From the NCBI RefSeq assembly GCF_014132355.1, contig NZ_BLZO01000087.1, positions 1 through 64,000 of the forward strand: DNA of 64,000 nucleotides, written 5' to 3'. Of the stretch, positions 18,892-28,195 are shown in pieces (position 1 is the first letter of the stretch; every line of letters begins with the position of its first letter). Below the pieces are notes generated by a model. That model was given only the letters and a program-made list of their open reading frames with translations, had not been told where the DNA came from and did no database searches. Position numbers and translations under genes: made by a program. Source of the stretch: Okeania sp. KiyG1 (GTDB lineage Bacteria; Cyanobacteriota; Cyanobacteriia; Cyanobacteriales; Microcoleaceae).

Positions 18892-20295
18892 TCATATCTG
18901 GTGTTCCGTCTTAATGCTAGAAACAGGAGATAAATTACGATCGCTTTGTGATTCACTATCTAATCTATCTAAAATATCCAATATTTCCCGTTCAAAGGCC
19001 ACACTAGCACGATTAGTTTTACCCCCAATATAAACCCGCTGGCTTTCTTGCCAAGCCCAAATTTGCGAGTGAGAAACATAACTCATCAACACACTCAACA
19101 TCAATAAACCAAAACCTAAATAAACAATAGGAATTCCAGGGTCAGCCTTTATTTGTAAACCCGTACTACCTATAATCTTGTCAACAAATAGCCTTACCCC
19201 ATTAACTTCTGTAGACATTCCTTCACGCACACTACCAACTAATTTACCAGTGGCATCATAAATTAATACAGTTCCTTGTAAATCTCTTGCTAGTAAAGAT
19301 ACACCCTCACTCAAATCTGGTTTAGTCGGAATCCAAGTTCCCCAAATTCTGCCCCCGACCGTTGTATCTAATTTAGCCATTGGCAACTCAAAAACAGGGC
19401 TTCTATTAATTCTGACTTGAACTGCAGCGATCGCCCAATCTGCCTGATACATTGTCACCCCATGATATCTCATAGGTTGATTGACAAATATAGTTTTCCG
19501 ATCTACTTCTGAGCCATTTTTATCTAAAATTGATAGGTCTGAATAAAACTGGTCAATTGCCCCTTCTGGAGTATAGTCAATCCAAAAACGATTTACCCGG
19601 ACTAACCAATCTTGAGGAATTTGTGATTCGGCAAAAATACCAGCATCCACAATATTTTTAATTTGAAAAGTTTCTCCACTAGGCACTATTTCTTGACCGA
19701 TAAATCCGGTCATTGAACCAACTATTGACCCTGCTAAAATAATCAACATACTAGCGTGAACTATTATAGGGCCAATTTTACCAATAATTCCTTTTCGCCC
19801 ATAAAGTTTATCTCCTTCTTGAAATACCTGATAACCACGTTGCTGTAATATTTTTTCTAGAGAATCTAGGGAAGCTTTTTCTATTTCTGTGCTTAATGCT
19901 AAATTCTCAAATTGTTGTTTCTTATTATAGAATTTCCAGCGATTAGCAGACTTTAGAGCTGGCATTTGTCGCGTAAAAGTACAAGCTGTTAAACTTGCTC
20001 CAAACAAAATTAATATTGATAAAAACCACCAAGTACGATAGACATGGTCTAACTCTAATAACAAAATTACTTTCCAAGTCAAAAATCCAAATAATGCTGG
20101 TTTTTCAGGATAATTTTCCTGATAAAAATTTATTGATTCACCTTGTTCTATCACTGTGCCAGAAATGCTACTTATAGCAATTACTAATAGTAGAGCGATC
20201 GCTAACCGTAAATCAGCCAATAATGGCAATATTTCTCTTCTAAATATTTTGAGAGGATTGAACGTCCAACCTAATTCTGAATCTTTAGCATCCAT
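18892..20295 (-). CDS. ccs1: Cytochrome c biogenesis protein Ccs1 (ResB family)
   Basis: This intact 467-residue membrane protein is of the normal length for cyanobacterial Ccs1. It starts with [20 protein letters not shown] (first membrane segment) and GTVIEQGES. Further segments are [40 protein letters not shown] and [20 protein letters not shown]. The conserved His residues of the family are seen in IVHAS and [11 protein letters not shown]. The large region between segments 3 and 4 (about 200-390) faces the lumen. Ccs1 works with CcsA in system II to deliver and attach heme to apocytochromes c at the thylakoid membrane. ccdA lies upstream on the same strand, 620 bp away. Confidence 0.95.
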   Translation of the reverse strand: MDAKDSELGWTFNPLKIFRREILPLLADLRLAIALLLVIAISSISGTVIEQGESINFYQENYPEKPALFGFLTWKVILLLELDHVYRTWWFLSILILFGASLTACTFTRQMPALKSANRWKFYNKKQQFENLALSTEIEKASLDSLEKILQQRGYQVFQEGDKLYGRKGIIGKIGPIIVHASMLIILAGSIVGSMTGFIGQEIVPSGETFQIKNIVDAGIFAESQIPQDWLVRVNRFWIDYTPEGAIDQFYSDLSILDKNGSEVDRKTIFVNQPMRYHGVTMYQADWAIAAVQVRINRSPVFELPMAKLDTTVGGRIWGTWIPTKPDLSEGVSLLARDLQGTVLIYDATGKLVGSVREGMSTEVNGVRLFVDKIIGSTGLQIKADPGIPIVYLGFGLLMLSVLMSYVSHSQIWAWQESQRVYIGGKTNRASVAFEREILDILDRLDSESQSDRNLSPVSSIKTEHQI

Positions 20296-20914
20296 TAATT
20301 TAATTCCTATCAGCTTTAATATTTTTTAATCGCGGTGTACAAGTAGTATAGCGCTAGGCTTCAATAATTGATAATTGATAATGGATAATTGATAATTACT
20401 TCTCCCTAAAAGGAAGAGGATTGAATAAAAGGAAAATATTTTCTCTCTTGGTCGATTGGATATGGCGAGGTCTCCTCGCCATCCCTCGACCGCTTGTTTC
20501 TACTTTAAAGGAGAGGCTTTAAACCTTAATTATTCGGTAAGTCAGAGTTCAGAAGTCACAACTCAGAAGTCAGAAGTTATATCAAGTCTCATTAATTAGC
20601 TATAATAAAAATGTTTTCCCCGATCTATTTCTCCCTATTCCCTGTTCCCAGCTCCGGTGTTCCCTAAAATTTTGATTATGGATGTTTAAAGATAATGGCT
20701 TTAAATCCAGTATTAGCAAGGTAAATACCTGAAAAAGCTAAAAATAGCTGTTTGCGTAGCATGACCTAGGAAAACCCAGATATATCTAAAAAGTAGTTTA
20801 TTCAAACTAAAACCATTTCTGTATAAATTTTTAGAATATTTTTAACCTATTTTGACTACTTTTTGTTTGCCGCTTCAACCATAGATTACTACCATCTATC
20901 AAACTACCTTTTTT
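20296..20914. other. Intergenic stretch holding an R2 repeat and STRRs
   Basis: It lies between ccdA and ccs1 (both minus strand). It contains R2 at 20394-20540, AGAAGTC-type heptamers near 20545-20580 and CTGTTTGCGTAGCATGACC at 20750-20770, which recurs inverted at 4917-4940. No gene is seen. The insertions may have separated a former operon. Confidence 0.65.
20394..20540 (+). repeat. R2 repeat copy between ccdA and ccs1
   Basis: AATTACTTCTCCC start, the cassette GGTCGATTGGATATGGCG...CCTCGACCGC (20450-20493), then TTTAAAGGAGAGGCTTTAAA and an ATTATTCGGTAA end. Confidence 0.75.
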
Positions 20915-21649
20915 TCAAGTAACTGGTACTATTCTAAATAACAAAGAAAATACACCAAAACCAACTAATAAAATACCACTAGCAGGTGTAATCCAACTAG
21001 ACCATTTTCGCAGTTCTAAAAAATTTTTAATATTAGCTATAAAAGCACCTGCTAATATCAAAGGCGTTACATAACCAAAAGCATAAAATAGCAATAAAAC
21101 CCCTCCTAAAACCAAGTCTCCAGTCGTAGAAACCCAAGCTAATAATGTTGCTAATACGGGAGTGCTACAGGGAGATGCAACTAAACCAAATGTTAAACCT
21201 AATAAATATGAACGTATTCCTTTAGGTAAATCTTGAGATATCCATCCCATACTGTCAAAAGAAGGCATAGGTAATGGCAATGCTTCTAGTAAATTAAGAC
21301 CCATTAAAATAGCAACGATACTAACAAGAATTGGCAATCCTATACCTACTTGACCATATACTTTTCCCAGTAATGATGCTAAAATTCCTAAACCCGCAAG
21401 AGTTGTGGCTAATCCTAAAGAAAACCAAGTAGATTGAACAGCAGCTTGGAGACGACTCTTAGCTTCATATCCGCCAATATAACCAATAGTTATTGGTAAC
21501 ATCGAAAGCATACAGGGTGTCAAACTGGTGAGTAAACCAGCTACAAATATAATTATCAAACTGACCCAGGTTAGATGTGTGAGCTGAGTCTTCACTATAG
21601 TATTTGCATATTGAGTAGTTTCGTAAAGTAAAGTCAGAAAGGTTTCCAT
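20915..21649 (-). CDS. ccdA: Cytochrome c biogenesis protein CcdA
   Basis: This 244-residue polytopic membrane protein has about six membrane segments. The two redox cysteines are in SLTPCMLSMLPITIGYIGG (segment 1) and GLVASPCSTPVLATLLAWV (segment 4), with the conserved Pro next to each. CcdA passes reducing equivalents from stromal thioredoxin across the thylakoid membrane, keeping apocytochrome c cysteines reduced for heme attachment by the Ccs1/CcsA system. It starts METFLTLLYETTQYANT, with a ~30-residue extension before the first segment. The length is normal and the gene is intact. Confidence 0.95.
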   Translation of the reverse strand: METFLTLLYETTQYANTIVKTQLTHLTWVSLIIIFVAGLLTSLTPCMLSMLPITIGYIGGYEAKSRLQAAVQSTWFSLGLATTLAGLGILASLLGKVYGQVGIGLPILVSIVAILMGLNLLEALPLPMPSFDSMGWISQDLPKGIRSYLLGLTFGLVASPCSTPVLATLLAWVSTTGDLVLGGVLLLFYAFGYVTPLILAGAFIANIKNFLELRKWSSWITPASGILLVGFGVFSLLFRIVPVT

Positions 21650-22249
21650 AGTTATGATTGATTACTCTATTTATCTAAGTAAAACTAAAATATTTGCTTC
21701 AGTAGCAGAAGCTATAGGGTAGATTTACTATGACTTTGACTGAGACAGCTATACAGTGGTTGGAGAAAAAACAAATGGAACTAGGTGCAAATAGCTTATA
21801 CCATTTCTCAAAAACTTTTCTACATTTTGTTGAGCAGGGGAGTAGGGGAGAATTCATTAATTGATAATTGATAATGGATAATTGATAATTACCTCGGGTT
21901 TTAACCGCTACGGAATTGAATATAAGGAGATATTATTTCTTTTCTCTTGGTCGATTGGAGGACAGCGAGGAGACCTTGCCATCCCTCGACCGCTTTTTCC
22001 CCTTCAAAGGGGAGGCTTCAAGGCGCGAATTATTTAATAATTAATAATTAATAATTAATAATTCGGTAAAAAGTAAGAATAATTAACATTAACTGGGCTA
22101 TTTTTAACAAAAAGGTGATTATAGCTGTTTTGATTAATTAATAACTGAAGTATTACCCAAGTATAGCGTTACTTTTAGGAATTGGTATTAAGCGATGTAA
22201 TTGAGCGTATGGCCAGAAAAAAACTAGACCAAAGGTGAGATATGTCTAG
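21650..22249. other. Non-coding stretch with an R2 repeat
   Basis: A short frame at 21730-21862 (MTLTETAIQWLEKKQMELGA) may be a gene remnant but is too short to name. R2 occupies 21887-22069 and ends in a run of TTAATAA repeats. The rest is AT-rich. Confidence 0.5.
21887..22069 (+). repeat. R2 repeat copy
   Basis: AATTACCTCGGG start, the cassette GGTCGATTGGAGGACAGCGA to CCTCGACCGC (21949-21993), CCTTCAAAGGGGAGGCTTCA, then an expanded ATTAATAATTA tract and TTCGGTAA end. The centre of the cassette differs from the other two copies. Confidence 0.7.
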
Positions 22250-22479
22250 TTAGGGTTTGCTGATTAATTATAAAAGTATTGATATATAAAGGTTTGAACA
22301 CTTTGAGGGTCGAAAAAAGTGCCAGATTTTTAGTTGAAAACGCTCAAAAAGCTAGTATTTTGGCCTGACTATGGCAGAAAAATCAAGGGAAAATTCTTAC
22401 TCCTACCTCCTCGCTCATTCCTATTTCTCCTGACTCCTGACTCCTACCCTCGTTCATAGGACTTTTTCAGCAAACCCTA
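22250..22479 (+). repeat. MITE-1 copy 3
   Basis: The ends are TTAGGGTTTGCTGATTAAT and TTTTTCAGCAAACCCTA. Shared interior words are AAAGTATTGATATATAAAGG, AAAACGCTCAAAAAGCTAGT and TTACTCCTACCTCCTCGCTC, followed by a TCTCCTGAC-type array. Confidence 0.85.
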
Positions 22480-22767
22480 TGTTATGGGTGGATTTTAATT
22501 GACTGTTTCTGACCCAAGGAATTTTTCCTTCTGCCCCTGTTCTCTTCAAATTTAGATTTTAGATTTTTCCTGAATTTAAGATTTTCTCTGGAATTATTTG
22601 AAACAAATTGACTCCAAATTAAATCTAGAATGTAGAATGATTTTGTCTCTCAGTATAAAGGAGGAGGTAAATGTCTCAATAAATTCCAGAGGTAAGACCT
22701 TTGAGAATAAGTATTGACAGCAATATAACCTGTGATTATACTAACATAAAAGTTAAATTATAATTAT
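22480..22767. other. Promoter-side region of the toxin-antitoxin pair
   Basis: AT-rich, no gene. It holds TTAGATTTTAGATTTT-type repeats and the presumed promoter of the following pair, which I cannot place exactly. Confidence 0.4.
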
Positions 22768-23022
22768 ATGGCCACTGTCAAAACTGCAATTTCATTACAA
22801 GAGTATCTGTTTGAACAAGCTGAAACGCTAGCAGCAGAAATGAAAATATCTAGAAGTCGTTTAATAGCGATCGCTCTTGAAGAGTTTATTCGTCGGCATC
22901 AAAATCGACTATTGCTAGAAAAAATAAATGCTGCTTATGAGGATGTTTCTGAGACAGAAGCATTGACATCAATAAGTAGTATTAGTGGACATCATAGGAG
23001 TATAATAGAGGACGAGTGCTAA
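22768..23022 (+). CDS. Ribbon-helix-helix antitoxin (MazE/CopG-like)
   Basis: This 84-residue protein has an N-terminal ribbon-helix-helix domain (TVKTAISLQEYLFEQAETLAA, then EMKISRSRLIAIALEEFIRR) followed by a flexible acidic tail (ENINAAYEDVSETEALTSIS-like region). In such pairs the antitoxin binds the toxin through its tail and represses its own promoter through the RHH domain. Its stop overlaps the toxin start by 7 bp, indicating translational coupling. It is intact. Confidence 0.85.
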   Translation: MATVKTAISLQEYLFEQAETLAAEMKISRSRLIAIALEEFIRRHQNRLLLEKINAAYEDVSETEALTSISSISGHHRSIIEDEC

Positions 23023-23372
23023 TTAATCAAGGTGATATATTCTGGATTGAATTAGATGAACCATCGGGTTCTAAAGGTACTTACAGACATCCTCATGTTG
23101 TAATTCAGAACAATGTTTTTAATTTTAGTTTGATTAAGACTGTAGTTGTTTGTAGTTTAAGTTCTAATCTCAAGCTTGCTGCTGTTCCTGGTAATATTGT
23201 TTTGGCAGTAGGTGAGGCAAATTTACCAGATCAAACAGTTGTGAATATATCCCAGATTTTCACAGTAGAAAAAACAAAATTGACAGATAAAATAGGTACT
23301 CTTTCGCCGGAGAGAGTAGAAAAAATATTAGAGGGAGTAGAGTTACTACTTAAACCAACAGAAATGGAATAA
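23016..23372 (+). CDS. MazF/PemK-family endoribonuclease toxin
   Basis: This 118-residue protein starts with GTG (LINQGDIFWIELDEPSGSKG). The PemK/MazF fold is visible: GDIFWIEL, RHPHVVIQNNVFN, TVVVCSLSSNLKLAAVPGNI, and the LPDQTVVNISQIFTVEKTKL stretch that lines the active site in the family. The C-terminus is KIGTLSPERVEKILEGVELL. Members cleave mRNA at short sites; the site here cannot be predicted. The GTG start overlaps the antitoxin stop. The pair may stabilise this insertion-rich region. Confidence 0.9.
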   Translation: MLINQGDIFWIELDEPSGSKGTYRHPHVVIQNNVFNFSLIKTVVVCSLSSNLKLAAVPGNIVLAVGEANLPDQTVVNISQIFTVEKTKLTDKIGTLSPERVEKILEGVELLLKPTEME

Positions 23373-23672
23373 CGATCAGATTTTTACCTCTTTTGCTCCT
23401 CACCTTAAGTTTTGTATAGGCAATTTTTTTGTATCAAAAATTTTAATTTTTACCTAAATAACATGGGAGCATGAAAGCCATTGTCTTTTAAGCGATGGAT
23501 GAAAGGCTACTCGTCGGATTTTAATCCGATGTATTTTATTTGACCGAAAAGCCACGTTGAAGGTCTCCGTGTTTTAACCGGGAGATGAAAACAACCAAGT
23601 CGTTTAGACTAGACAACTAAAGTAGTCCTGTGCTATTATTACTCACAATAAATATTCCCACCCTCGTTTCAA

Positions 23673-24896
23673 ATGTACTCTTGTCAGCAAGTTTTAGTAG
23701 GTAAAAATCCCGAATTAATTGCTATCTTAAAATTCTTATGTGAACAGTCTCACAAGCTAACTAACATGGGAATATATTATGGTAGGCAATTATTTTTTAA
23801 GTCTCACAAAACTCTCGGCAAGTATGACTTGGAAAAGCTCTACAAAAAGAACTATCATTACAAAGTTTTATATTCACAAGCAGCACAACAAATACTGAGA
23901 ACTGTAGCGGAATCATTTCGCTCTTATTATAGTCTTATTATTGCCTATAATGAAGGTAAAATCTCAGACAGACCAAGGATTCCTAACTATAGAAAAAAAG
24001 GGGGAATGGCTACAGTAAGTTACCCCAAGCAAGCATTAAAACTTAAAGATAATCAAATTAGAGTGCCGCTAGGGAATACCTGTAAACGCTGGTTTGGTCT
24101 AGATTGCTTTTTAATTCCCATGCCTAGTAATCTAGAATTTTCATCTCTCAAAGAACTAAGGCTATTACCAAGAAATAGATGTTTTTACTATGAATTTGTC
24201 TATGAAAAAGAAGTAGTAGTTAAACCTCAATTAAATCAAGAAAATGTATTAGGAATAGACCATGGTTTACATAATTGGTTGACCTGTGTATCGAATGTAG
24301 GTACTAGCGCGGGTTGTAGATGGGAAAAATCTCAAATCAATGAATCGTTGGTACAACAAACAAGTATCAACTATTAAAGAAAATAAACCGACTGGATTTT
24401 GGTCAAATAAACTAGCTGCAATTACAGAGAAGCGTAACCGCCAAATTCGTGACGGTATTAATAAAGCAGCCAGAATAGTAATTAATCATTGTTTAAAAAA
24501 TCAGATCGGTACAATTGTTTTTGGTTGGAATAAAGGTCAGAAAAATCAAATAGAATTAGGAAAAAAAAGTAATTCAGAATTTGTACCAATTCCCACAGCT
24601 AGACTCAAAGAAAGAATAGCTCAGTTGTGCGATGAATATGGAATTATATTTATAGAAACCGAAGAAAGTTATACTTGTAGGGGCGAATGGCATTCGCCCC
24701 TTCGTTTTTAGATGGTGACTATCTACCTAATTATGGTGAGAAACCCAATGATTGGAAACCATCAGGAAAAAGAATAAAGCGTGGTTTGTATAGAAGTGGT
24801 AATAATTGGTTAATTAATGCAGACTGTAATGGAGCTGCAAATATAATCACAAAAGTAAGCCGCAAAGCTAAGTTTAGACTTAAGCCGACTGTGTAG
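23673..24896 (+). pseudogene. TnpB-related protein (GWN-type), frameshifted
   Basis: MYSCQQVLVGKNPELIAILK starts the N-terminal block, with YCRQ-like IYYGRQLFFKSHKTLGKYD and RPRIPNYRKKGG. RuvC-I is VLGIDHGLHNWLTCVSN. A frameshift near 24310 follows, and the text resumes MNRWYNKQVSTIKEN, TIVFGWNKGQKNQIELGKKS and IIFIETEESYT. A 26-bp palindrome at 24677 then shifts the frame, and the end SFLDGDYLPNYGEKPNDWKP, KRIKRGLYRSGNNWLINADC, NGAANII is out of frame. The position of the usual motif-II Glu reads FGWN. A Glu in ETEESYT may replace it, as described for variant TnpBs. Confidence 0.8.
24677..24702. repeat. Small palindrome SDR-A in tnpB
   Basis: GTAGGGGCGAATGGCATTCG followed by CCCCTT. It separates EESYT from SFLDGDY and breaks the frame. 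Confidence 0.85.
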
Positions 24897-24984
24897 GGGC
24901 ACTTTGACTTGTCCCCAGAGAGTGTATCTTTGGTCAGCTAAGAAAAAACAAAGCAACATGGATTTATCCTGTTGCGTAGTATCA

Positions 24985-25023
24985 ACTTAGAATCTCCGTG
25001 ACTTAAGTCTGGGGAGTAGTCAA
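24985..25023 (+). ncRNA. Omega-RNA 3' hairpin of the GWN-type element
   Basis: A stem built from CTCCGTGACTT and AAGTCTGGGGAG, then TAGTCAA. The guide position starts at 25024 with TGTATCTACTATATTT, which lies in the 3' end of the glycosyltransferase gene. Confidence 0.5.
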
Positions 25024-26202
25024 TGTATCTACTATATTTTTTGACCCAATCTCTTGATAAAAAGATTTCAATAATTCTGTATTTTTCTGCCAATTTAGAT
25101 GAGTTTTAGCAAAATTAATTGCACCTTGACCTAACTTTTCAAATAGAGAGTTATCCTCAAACAACTTACCCACCGATTCAACAATATTAACTCCATCAAC
25201 CACAGGCAAAACCAAAGCATCTTTCTCATTTTCCATCACCAAACCAATATTAGTCGCAGGCAAAATTACAGGTTTACCCATTGCCAAAAATTCTGGTAAT
25301 TTACAGGGGAAACGATAATCATTAAATTTATCTGGTCTACCTGGTTGAATTAACACATTTGCCAAAGCCAAAATTTCTGGCATTAAACTCCGGTCTACAT
25401 ATCCTAATTCAATGGCATATTTCCGCGCCCAATTATCATCATCCCCCAAAAAATTACAGAAATCTCTACCTGTTCTAACTAACACTGCAGGTTTACCTTC
25501 TCGGTTCAACATTGCTACAGCTAAATACAAACTTCTCACTTCATGAGTATTAGCAGCATGAACATTTCCGGTGTAGGAGAAAACTAAAGTATTTTCAGGA
25601 ATATTAAACCTTTTTACTATTTCTGGATTGGGATTTCTGGGATAAAAATACTCGGTTTCTACACCAGGCCATAAAACTAAACTCGGTACATTATTCGGCA
25701 CAAATTCTTTTAACTTTTCAATAATTACTGTTACTCCATCTGCACTTGCTAGAAACTCGCGATATTTCTGGGGATGAGAAACATTATCTGGAATTGCGAG
25801 AGACCCATTAGCATTAGCTATTTCTTTAAAAGGTTTGTTTAAATATTTTTCCAGGACATATTCTTCATTATCTTCCAAGTGAATTACTAATTTAAAATCA
25901 TAAGCTTTCCGGAGTTTATGACAATAATTTCGCGTAACTTCTCTAGGAGTCCAAACATGAACCACATCCGGACCTTGCTGATTTTCAAATAATTTATTCA
26001 GCCGATAAAATTCACCATATTCTGTCACATTATATAAATGTGTTAAATCTTCTCCCACTTGAGAAACAGTCTGTTTATTTCTAGGAACAGCCACCACACA
26101 ATCAAAGCCCAATTTAACTAAATTATTAGCAAAATGATGCACATGAAGGGCACTATTAGAATGAAAATCTTCGTACAGAACAAATAAAATATTTTTCATC
26201 AA
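25003..26202 (-). CDS. GT4-type glycosyltransferase
   Basis: This 399-residue protein has a GT-B fold. The N-terminal Rossmann part starts ILFVLYEDFHSNSALHVHHF and includes DVVHVWTPREVTRNYCHKLR. The C-terminal donor-binding half has LVFSYTGNVHAANTHEVRSL, VLIQPGRPDKFNDYRFPCKL and EFLAMGKPVILPATNIG, with the family Glu near the end of that run. It transfers a sugar from an activated nucleotide donor; donor and acceptor are unknown. The last residues (LTTPQT, stop) are encoded by the right end of the IS at 23490-25023, so the native C-terminus is lost. Since the catalytic part is complete it may still work. It is transcribed convergently with that IS. Confidence 0.85.
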   Translation of the reverse strand: MMKNILFVLYEDFHSNSALHVHHFANNLVKLGFDCVVAVPRNKQTVSQVGEDLTHLYNVTEYGEFYRLNKLFENQQGPDVVHVWTPREVTRNYCHKLRKAYDFKLVIHLEDNEEYVLEKYLNKPFKEIANANGSLAIPDNVSHPQKYREFLASADGVTVIIEKLKEFVPNNVPSLVLWPGVETEYFYPRNPNPEIVKRFNIPENTLVFSYTGNVHAANTHEVRSLYLAVAMLNREGKPAVLVRTGRDFCNFLGDDDNWARKYAIELGYVDRSLMPEILALANVLIQPGRPDKFNDYRFPCKLPEFLAMGKPVILPATNIGLVMENEKDALVLPVVDGVNIVESVGKLFEDNSLFEKLGQGAINFAKTHLNWQKNTELLKSFYQEIGSKNIVDTLTTPQT

Positions 26203-26523
26203 AACTATATCTTTGAATATCTAATTTTTTAATAATTGTAAGTCAATATAGCAATTAGCTATGAGCCGTCAGCTTTTGTTGTTTGCCCTACTGAAGTAGA
26301 CATAATATACTACTTATCCTTAAAAAAAAGGAGGGTCATTTCAGTTATCAGTACCGACCACTAAAGCCGGATGTTTGAAAATACTGGATTGAATATTTTT
26401 TCATCCCCTTAAAAGGGGAGGGTTTGGACCTCATTTTTTGGTAAGGAGAGAGATCCTTATAAAAAGATCTTAGATGAACGAGAGGCGATCGCTAAACTTG
26501 CTTGACTCATCATACTGACAAAT
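26203..26523. other. Intergenic stretch with a partial R2 repeat
   Basis: The right half of R2 (CATCCCCTTAAAAGGGGAGG, then TTTTTTGGTAAGG) lies at about 26388-26445. A polyA-GGAGGG run is at 26323-26335. No gene is seen. Confidence 0.55.
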
Positions 26524-27054
26524 TTATTCCATTAGTTGTTGTACTTCATTTAATGGTAAATCTACCGCTTCAGCAACTTGCTCTGCTGTTAAACCGAGTT
26601 TGATTAATTTAGAAACAGTATTTAATTTAGTTGCGTATAAAACGTTTTCAACGATGGGTTGGCAAGAGGTTGTCTTTTTATAATTTGATTGAGTATTTGC
26701 AGCATTACTATTTTCTAATTCTGCTGTTTCGGAATTAGGACAAAGATTGAGATTACCAATTTGTACCGGATTAAATAACCGAGAGTGATAATTTGCAAAT
26801 CCTAAACGTTCGACTGTAGCGATAAAATTTGACTTATTTAACTTCTCCCCAAAAATCTCTGATAAAACTTGCCAGAGTTCGTATCCTTCATCCTTAACAT
26901 GACCATTAGAACATTTATATTTTTCTGCAATTTCTCTATATTTTTCGTTATTCAGAACACCTTTTAAAATTCCCATTTGTAGATTATTGAGGTGTTTTCC
27001 CGTTTGCTGAAAGACTAACTCATCAATTGAATTTAAAACTGTTTGCCAGTCCAT
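26524..27054 (-). CDS. HTH protein with a vMAP-like N-terminal domain
   Basis: This 176-residue protein begins with DWQTVLNSIDELVFQQTGKH, then LNNLQMGILKGVLNNEKYRE and IAEKYKCSNGHVKDEGYELW. That is the helix-turn-helix-like domain that opens many cyanobacterial WD40, NB-ARC and vWA-MoxR-associated proteins. Here no effector follows, only a polar linker (SETAELENSNAANTQSNYKK) and a helical tail KLIKLGLTAEQVAEAVDLPL resembling a short HTH. It may be a stand-alone adaptor or regulator; this is inference. Repeated TTATCC words lie in its promoter region. Confidence 0.65.
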   Translation of the reverse strand: MDWQTVLNSIDELVFQQTGKHLNNLQMGILKGVLNNEKYREIAEKYKCSNGHVKDEGYELWQVLSEIFGEKLNKSNFIATVERLGFANYHSRLFNPVQIGNLNLCPNSETAELENSNAANTQSNYKKTTSCQPIVENVLYATKLNTVSKLIKLGLTAEQVAEAVDLPLNEVQQLME

Positions 27055-27078
27055 TGTTTTAGAATTAATTCTTCTGAA

Positions 27079-27165
27079 TAGCTTATCCGCTATTATCCTT
27101 CTTTATCCGTCCTTTTTATATTTTCTTAATAAAATCTCCGTTTTTATCCGTCTTTTTCCGGCTTG
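27079..27165 (-). promoter_or_regulatory. Cluster of TTATCC(G) repeats upstream of the HTH gene
   Basis: TTATCCGC, TTATCC, TTATCCGTCC, TTATCCGTC and TTTTCCGG occur at roughly 10- to 40-bp spacing just upstream of the start of the HTH gene and before the next gene's divergent start. Such clusters can be operator sites. No known regulator motif was recognised. Confidence 0.35.
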
Positions 27166-27245
27166 TAGATATGAAAATGAGGGAATTAGAATTGCATTAG
27201 GTGCCTAATTATAGGGTAAAAAGATTCAATAAATAAGGTAATAAA

Positions 27246-27680
27246 ATGTCAAAAGTAGTTACAGAATTTATCAATTCAACAAAAAACAGCTTAGTTCGTT
27301 CTCTAACTTTAACTGTTGCTGCTACATCTGCTGTAACTTTCTTATCAGCAATTTCTGCTTATGCTGGAGGTCCTTTGAAAGCAAGAGTAATTTCTATCGA
27401 TATTTGTACAGAAAACTATGGTGTTTTGAAAGGTCATGACTTAGCGGTTGCTAGAATATTTGATGATAAAACTGGTAAAGCGCCAAGCACTTTTGTTGTT
27501 TACTCTACTTATCCTGGTCATGGTCTTAACCGACCAGAATTTTTACAAATGGCTAGAGAGAGCAAAGATACTGGAAGATATCTAGACTTTTACTGGAGTG
27601 ATAATAAAGGTAGTAATATTTGTGGAGTTACATCACCTTCTCGTTATCATTTCTTGCAAGATATGCGCTATATCCGCTAA
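27246..27680 (+). CDS. Secreted protein of unknown function
   Basis: This 144-residue protein has a signal peptide: the basic start SKVVTEFINSTKNSLVRS, the hydrophobic core LTLTVAATSAVTFLSAIS, and a likely cut after AYA (about residue 38). The mature part has about 105 residues with two cysteines (DICTENYG and NICGVTS) that could form a disulfide. It shows beta-rich text (ARVISIDICTENYGVLKGHD; FVVYSTYPGHGLNRPEFLQM). I do not recognise the family. It is intact, and divergent from the HTH gene with 190 bp between the starts. Confidence 0.7.
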   Translation: MSKVVTEFINSTKNSLVRSLTLTVAATSAVTFLSAISAYAGGPLKARVISIDICTENYGVLKGHDLAVARIFDDKTGKAPSTFVVYSTYPGHGLNRPEFLQMARESKDTGRYLDFYWSDNKGSNICGVTSPSRYHFLQDMRYIR

Positions 27681-28195
27681 AGCATTTGTAGTCCAGTAGG
27701 GTGCGTTAATGAAATGTAACGCACCATATTAAAACTCATATTTCTTGGGCCACAGATTTTAAGCTGCGAGTATCTATAACCTATCTGGAAAATCATTTTC
27801 TCATTTTTCACACTCCCATATCTCCAGTAAATTTTTTCCCTTGGTTTCCCTGATTTATGTCCATTTTTGTCTGCTTTCAACCATCTATCAAAGGCAAGTT
27901 TTACTCGTTTTATGCAATCCTGTAAAACTTGAGAATGAATTAGCTTGTACTCAGGAAACTGGTGTTTGGTATTGACCAAATCTTTTTTTTGAGAGTAATA
28001 ATCTGGATCATCTAAGAGTTGAGGAATGGGCATCACCAAGGGACAAGCATTAACCGGACAGCGATTTTCTTCCCACCACGAGAACCGCTCGCCTAACCGA
28101 TAGTTGTACTGCCGACGCAACAATTCCAACCACATTTCTATTGTGGCTAACTGTTCTTTGTTTGGCCTTAATTTATATTGGTAGGCAGTGCGCAT
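27677..28195 (-). pseudogene. tnpB N-terminal fragment
   Basis: MRTAYQYKLRPNKEQLATIE, WLELLRRQYNYRLGERFSWW and NRCPVNACPLVMPIPQL match the start of TnpB and the fragment at 38178-38429. After DRWLKADKNGHKSGKP the sequence leaves TnpB. All nuclease motifs are missing. Its tail lies in a ~100-bp segment repeated at 28551-28652. Confidence 0.8.
27746..27846. repeat. Direct repeat, first copy (~100 bp)
   Basis: Shares TTGGGCCACA-ATTTTAAGCT, GCGAGTATCTATA and CCTCCA/CTCCAGTAAATTT-type text with 28551-28652. Together the two copies bracket the tnpB fragment and its left end. Confidence 0.7.

Larger units (their letters stand above)
23490..25023 (+). mobile_element. IS605-type element carrying a GWN-type tnpB
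   Basis: The left end has the hairpin CGTCGGATTTTAATCCGATG at 23512-23531. The right end has a hairpin (CTCCGTGACTTAAGTCTGGG, then GAG) followed by TAGTCAA, ending at 25023. It sits at the 3' end of the glycosyltransferase gene 25003-26202, whose last codons come from it. The left boundary is approximate. Confidence 0.7.

Noticed and set aside
18718-18933. 71-codon frame with a Ser/Pro-rich run
   Set aside because: The run (SSHPSSPHLTISPSPP) is a translated heptamer array and the frame overlaps the end of ccs1.
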